9,831 nt of DNA. Source: CAIRNS01 sp049508565. Its GTDB lineage: Bacteria > Elusimicrobiota > Endomicrobiia > Endomicrobiales > CAIRNS01. The notes under the pieces are model-generated. The model was given only the letters and a program-made list of their open reading frames with translations, ran no database searches and had not been told where the DNA came from. The translations under genes and the position numbers were made by a program. The stretch is taken from NCBI GenBank assembly GCA_049508565.1, contig JBELAT010000084.1, positions 1 through 9,831 of the forward strand, in the 5' to 3' direction. Each line of letters starts with the position of its first letter. Within the stretch, counting starts at the first letter, position 1. This document shows, piece by piece, positions 7,167 to 9,831 of the stretch.

Positions 7167-7835
7167 TCAATTACGATTATCGTCAAAATGGTGGCGAACA
7201 TCTTTTCCCAACACCATGAAAATAACATCTTCGGCAACGTTCGTTGCATGATCGCCGATACGTTCAAGGTTGCGCGATATCAATATCAAATCTAGAGAGC
7301 GGGTAATATTATTTTGGTCGGCAATCATGAGTGTCAGGAGTTCCCGAAATATCGAGTCCTTGAGACTATCTACTGCATCATCCCGTTTAAGAACCGACTG
7401 AGCCAGCTCGACATCTTTACGCACGAACGCATCGAGACTATTGTTGACCATTCCTTTGACAATATCGGCCATGTTCGGCAGATCGATGAGGGGTTTAAGA
7501 GGAGGCTGCTGAAGCAGATCAACTCCCGTTTCTGCCATATTGATCGCCTGATCTCCCATGCGTTCCAGGTCACTGTTGATCTTCATCCCGGAAGTAATGA
7601 AGCGCAGATCAACCGCCGTCGGCTGATACAAAGCGATCAGCTGCAGACATTTCTCGTCAATTTCCACCTGGATCTTATTGACTTCATCTTCCTTTTCAAA
7701 CACTTCCTTGATAACTGATTCATTGCGGTCTACGAGAGCTTTTATGGCCAGATGTATCATACTTTCCACTAGAGCACCCATATGCAGCAGACGACTTTTA
7801 AGCTCGTTTAGTTCCTCTTCAAAATGTCTGGACAT
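7167..7835 (-). CDS. phoU: Phosphate signalling regulator PhoU
   Basis: PhoU links the Pst phosphate transporter to the PhoR-type sensor kinase and restrains phosphate uptake when phosphate is plentiful. The product has 222 residues, close to the usual 215-240, and is all-helical with two repeated three-helix bundles. Each half carries the conserved metal-binding motif: NSDLERMGDQAINMAE (about 87-102) and SRNLERIGDHATNVAEDV (about 187-204). The N-terminus, MSRHFEEELNELKSRLLHMG, is typical. The frame continues to a TTG at 7844, but GGGAGG (7846-7851) sits almost on that codon and 10 bases before the ATG at 7835, so I use the ATG. The ATG follows the pstB2 stop by one base (TGATATG). Gene order pstA-pstB-pstB-phoU supports the assignment. 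Confidence 0.97.
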   Translation of the reverse strand: MSRHFEEELNELKSRLLHMGALVESMIHLAIKALVDRNESVIKEVFEKEDEVNKIQVEIDEKCLQLIALYQPTAVDLRFITSGMKINSDLERMGDQAINMAETGVDLLQQPPLKPLIDLPNMADIVKGMVNNSLDAFVRKDVELAQSVLKRDDAVDSLKDSIFRELLTLMIADQNNITRSLDLILISRNLERIGDHATNVAEDVIFMVLGKDVRHHFDDNRN

Positions 7836-7836
7836 A

Positions 7837-8589
7837 TCAGCCAAACCTCCCTGTCACATAGTCTTCGGTTTGTTTCATCGCCGGATTTGTAAAAATCTTG
7901 GAGGTGACGCCAAACTCGATAAGTTCTCCCAACAGCATAAATCCCGTATCATCAGAAATGCGCGCCGCTTGTTGCATATTATGTGTTACAATAAGAATTG
8001 TATATTTCTTTTTGAGCTCAATCATAAGCTCTTCGATCCGCAAGGTGGCTATCGGATCAAGCGCTGAACAGGGCTCATCAAGCAAAATAATATCTGGTCG
8101 CACCGCAATCAGCCGGGCGATGCACAACCGCTGACGTTGTTCTAGCGACAACTCGAGCGCTGATCGGCGGAGTTTGTCTTTTAAATCATTCCAGAGCAAT
8201 ACCGCCTTTAAGCTCTCTTCAACGATCCCTGAAAGGGTAGTCCCGGAAGCCATTGAATGGATCTTCAGTCCAAAAGCGACATTTTCATAAATTGAAAGCG
8301 GGAAAGGATTCGGTCGTTGAAATACCATTCCCACTTTTCGCCGAAGACCGTCGACATCGTACCCGGTATCATATATATTGGATCCGTCAATGCGCACTTC
8401 ACCAGAAATCCTGATCCCTTCAATGGTATCATTGATGCGGTTAAACGTCCGCAACAATGTCGATTTCCCGCAACCGGACGGCCCGATGATCGATGTAATA
8501 CGGTTAGGCGCAATAGTGAGGGATACCGCCTTGAGAGCATGGAAACTGCCGTAGTAAAGATTAAGATTTTCAACATCAATTTTTTTCAT
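7837..8589 (-). CDS. pstB: Phosphate ABC transporter ATPase, second copy, with degenerate signature motif (LSLEQ)
   Basis: Cytosolic ATPase for the PstC-PstA permease, called PstB2 here. From the ATG at 8589 it has 250 residues. Walker A is canonical (GPSGCGKST, Lys42), the Q-loop is intact (FQRPNPFP, Gln91), Walker B is LLDEPCSALDP (Asp171, Glu172), and the switch histidine is present (VTHN, His203). The ABC signature, normally LSGGQ, reads LSLEQ at 147-151 (bases 8137-8151), which changes both glycines that normally contact the nucleotide gamma-phosphate; the next residues are R-Q-R instead of Q-Q-R. The C-terminus YVTGRFG is standard for PstB. The start at 8589 lies 7 bases after the pstB1 stop and matches the usual N-terminus (KIDVENLNLYYG); the frame is open to 8652 but inside pstB1. 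The stop precedes the phoU ATG by one base. It is clearly paralogous to pstB1 (shared RRKVGMVF, IELKKKYTI). Confidence 0.95.
   Translation of the reverse strand: MKKIDVENLNLYYGSFHALKAVSLTIAPNRITSIIGPSGCGKSTLLRTFNRINDTIEGIRISGEVRIDGSNIYDTGYDVDGLRRKVGMVFQRPNPFPLSIYENVAFGLKIHSMASGTTLSGIVEESLKAVLLWNDLKDKLRRSALELSLEQRQRLCIARLIAVRPDIILLDEPCSALDPIATLRIEELMIELKKKYTILIVTHNMQQAARISDDTGFMLLGELIEFGVTSKIFTNPAMKQTEDYVTGRFG
7846..7851 (-). promoter_or_regulatory. Shine-Dalgarno of phoU, inside the end of pstB2
   Basis: GGGAGG on the minus strand, located within the last codons of the upstream pstB2 gene and 10 bases before the ATG at 7835. It is too close to the in-frame TTG at 7844 to serve that codon, so it selects the ATG as the start. 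Confidence 0.7.
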
Positions 8590-8596
8590 AACTTCA

Positions 8597-9346
8597 CTAT
8601 CCAAATCGTCCCGTGATATAATCTTCCGTCCGTTTATCTTTCGGCGATACAAAGAGTTTAGCGGTCAAGTCGATCTCGACAAGCTCACCCATCAGAAAAA
8701 ATGCCGTCCGGTCACTCACACGCGAAGCCTGTTTAACATTATTGGTAACCAGAATTATCGTGTATTTTTTCTTGAGTTCTATCATCGCCTCTTCCACTTT
8801 TGCGGTAGAAATAGGATCCAAACCTGAACACGGTTCATCATATAAGATGACATCCGGCTCAACCGCCAGCGTGCGTGCTATACAGAGCCGCTGCTGCTGT
8901 CCACCTGAAAGTTTCATAGCTGACTCATCCAAACGGTCTTTAACTTCATCCCAGAGAGAGGCGGCTATCAGGGCGCGTTCAACAATTGCGGGAAGTTCTT
9001 TATGATGTGCTATCCCGTGGCGTCGCGGGCCATAGGCGACATTGTCGTAAATGGTCATGGGAAGTGGTAGTGGCAATGCAAATACCATGCCGACTTTGCG
9101 TCGCAATGCTTCGGGATCCATTGAAAAAATGTCCGTGCCATCCATCGTCAGTGTCCCGGTATACGAGAAGTTCGCAAGCATATCGTTTAAACGGTTGATA
9201 GTCCGTAAAAATGTGGTCTTGCCGCTATTAGCAGGACCGATAATACCCAGTATTTCATGTTGTAATACCGTAAGATTCAGCGATTTGATACTCTCAACAG
9301 TATCATAGGAGCACGTTAGCCCTGTAGCAACAATCTTATCTACCAT
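8597..9346 (-). CDS. pstB: Phosphate ABC transporter ATPase, first copy, lacking the Q-loop Gln and switch His
   Basis: Paralogue of the neighbouring PstB, called PstB1 here, 249 residues. Walker A is present in altered form (GPANSGKTT, Lys43), the signature is perfect (LSGGQQQRLCIART, from 146), and Walker B and D-loop are intact (YDEPCSGLDP, Asp170 and Glu171). Two catalytic features are changed. The Q-loop, normally FQKPNPFP, reads FALPLPLP, so the Gln is Ala90 (codon at 9077-9079). The switch histidine, normally VTHN, is VTNN, Asn202 (codon at 8741-8743). The C-terminus DYITGRFG is normal and there is no frameshift or stop, so this is not a pseudogene. The ATG overlaps the pstA stop by 7 bases (ATGGTAG), with GGAG a few bases upstream. 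It probably binds ATP but is a poor hydrolysing subunit by itself. Tandem pstB genes are known elsewhere (B. subtilis pstBA and pstBB). Confidence 0.94.
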   Translation of the reverse strand: MVDKIVATGLTCSYDTVESIKSLNLTVLQHEILGIIGPANSGKTTFLRTINRLNDMLANFSYTGTLTMDGTDIFSMDPEALRRKVGMVFALPLPLPMTIYDNVAYGPRRHGIAHHKELPAIVERALIAASLWDEVKDRLDESAMKLSGGQQQRLCIARTLAVEPDVILYDEPCSGLDPISTAKVEEAMIELKKKYTIILVTNNVKQASRVSDRTAFFLMGELVEIDLTAKLFVSPKDKRTEDYITGRFG

Positions 9347-9831
9347 TTTCTCCGCTTTCTGAAGTGTATCCGGGTAATAATTGCTATCAGACTCATCGCC
9401 AGCACAAGCATCAAAAGTACCAAAGCAGTTCCATATGTCAGGTTTTTAGGCACATTGGGGATTTGTGTCGAAATGATATACAGATGATACGGTAAAGCCA
9501 TGACCTGATCAAATACTGAACGGGGAAGGTGTGGCACGTAAAACGCTGCAGCAGTAAAAAGAATCGGCGCTGTCTCGCCGGAAATGCGGGCGATGCTTAA
9601 AATAGCACCTGTCATTATTCCCGGCAGGGCATTGGGCAAAACAACGTACCGAGTTGTCTGCCACCGACTAACACCGAGCGACAAACTCGCTTCGCGAAAC
9701 GACTGAGGTACACTACTAAGTGCACCTCGTGCAGTTGTAATAATGACTGGCAGTTCCATGATGGAAAGCGTGAGCGCTCCGGCAAGGATCGACACACCCA
9801 GGTTGAGAAAGATAACAAATAATCCCAGACC
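9340..9831 (-). CDS. pstA: Phosphate ABC transporter permease PstA, C-terminal 163 residues; gene runs off the right edge
   Basis: One of the two membrane subunits of the high-affinity phosphate importer. The frame is open from base 9831 to the TAG at 9340-9342 and gives the last 163 residues of a protein usually about 280-300 long. Hydrophobic segments near the start (GLGLFVIFLNLGVSILAG and the following ALTLSIMELPVIITT), middle (GIMTGAILSIARISGETAPI) and end (ALVLLMLVLAMSLIAIITRI) are membrane helices; the tail HFRKRRKW is basic and cytosolic. The EAA coupling loop that contacts the ATPase is visible as EASLSLGVSRWQTTRYVVLP, and RISGETAPILFTA is a PstA/PstC hallmark. PstA instead of PstC is inferred from the position immediately before pstB. 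An internal GTG at 9795 is not the start: homologous sequence continues to the edge. The stop overlaps the pstB1 start by 7 bases. Confidence 0.93.
   Translation of the reverse strand, partial: GLGLFVIFLNLGVSILAGALTLSIMELPVIITTARGALSSVPQSFREASLSLGVSRWQTTRYVVLPNALPGIMTGAILSIARISGETAPILFTAAAFYVPHLPRSVFDQVMALPYHLYIISTQIPNVPKNLTYGTALVLLMLVLAMSLIAIITRIHFRKRRKW

Noticed and set aside
7173..7183. 11-base palindrome ACGATAATCGT at the end of phoU, as a possible operator
   Set aside because: It is short, lies in the last phoU codons, and does not resemble the PurR or Pho box patterns I know; expected by chance at this length.
7150..7195. TTGACG and TTGACA hexamers near the phoU end, as -35 boxes of a purC promoter
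   Set aside because: No acceptable -10 box lies 16-18 bases downstream of either hexamer; the nearest T-rich match needs a spacing of about 19 and is poor.
8597..9346. PstB1 as a decaying pseudogene
   Set aside because: The frame is full length with intact Walker A lysine, signature, Walker B, D-loop and C-terminus; the losses are confined to the Q and H positions and are complementary to those in PstB2.

Overview
The window is one unbroken run of genes, all on the minus strand and packed almost end to end. In transcription order (right to left) they are: the end of pstA, two different pstB genes, phoU, purC, a two-domain purS, purL, purQ, a 103-residue membrane protein of unknown function, purF, and the first 257 codons of purD. 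Both edges cut a gene (pstA on the right, purD on the left). No gene-free stretch reaches 300 bases; the longest certain gap is 31 bases. I see no RNA genes, mobile elements, CRISPR arrays or convincing terminators. The genes look like a bacterial chromosome of moderate GC. PurF is the iron-sulfur (Bacillus-type) form. The PurS-PurS-PurL arrangement resembles, from memory, the fused form found in some deltaproteobacteria and related lineages. I cannot name the organism.

Region by region: 9831 to 7167 is the inner part of a high-affinity phosphate system, with permease PstA, two ATPases and the regulator PhoU; pstS and pstC would lie beyond the right edge. From 7135 to 1 is a de novo purine operon: SAICAR synthetase (PurC), the split FGAM synthase (PurS/PurL/PurQ), PRPP amidotransferase (PurF) and GAR synthetase (PurD). 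The phosphate and purine blocks are separated by only 31 bases with no terminator visible, so they may be co-transcribed.

The strongest unusual signal is in the two PstB ATPases. PstB1 keeps the LSGGQ signature but has lost the Q-loop glutamine (Ala) and the switch histidine (Asn). PstB2 keeps the Walker A, Q-loop and switch histidine but its signature is LSLEQ. The defects are complementary: a PstB1-PstB2 heterodimer would have one complete and one degenerate ATP site, as in known asymmetric ABC proteins, whereas either homodimer would have two impaired sites.

Two other points deserve attention. PurS is a tandem two-repeat protein, and its reading frame is split from PurL by one base exactly where other lineages have a fusion. 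A small four-cysteine, single-membrane-helix protein sits between purQ and purF, and its stop overlaps the start of purF, which has no ribosome-binding site of its own.
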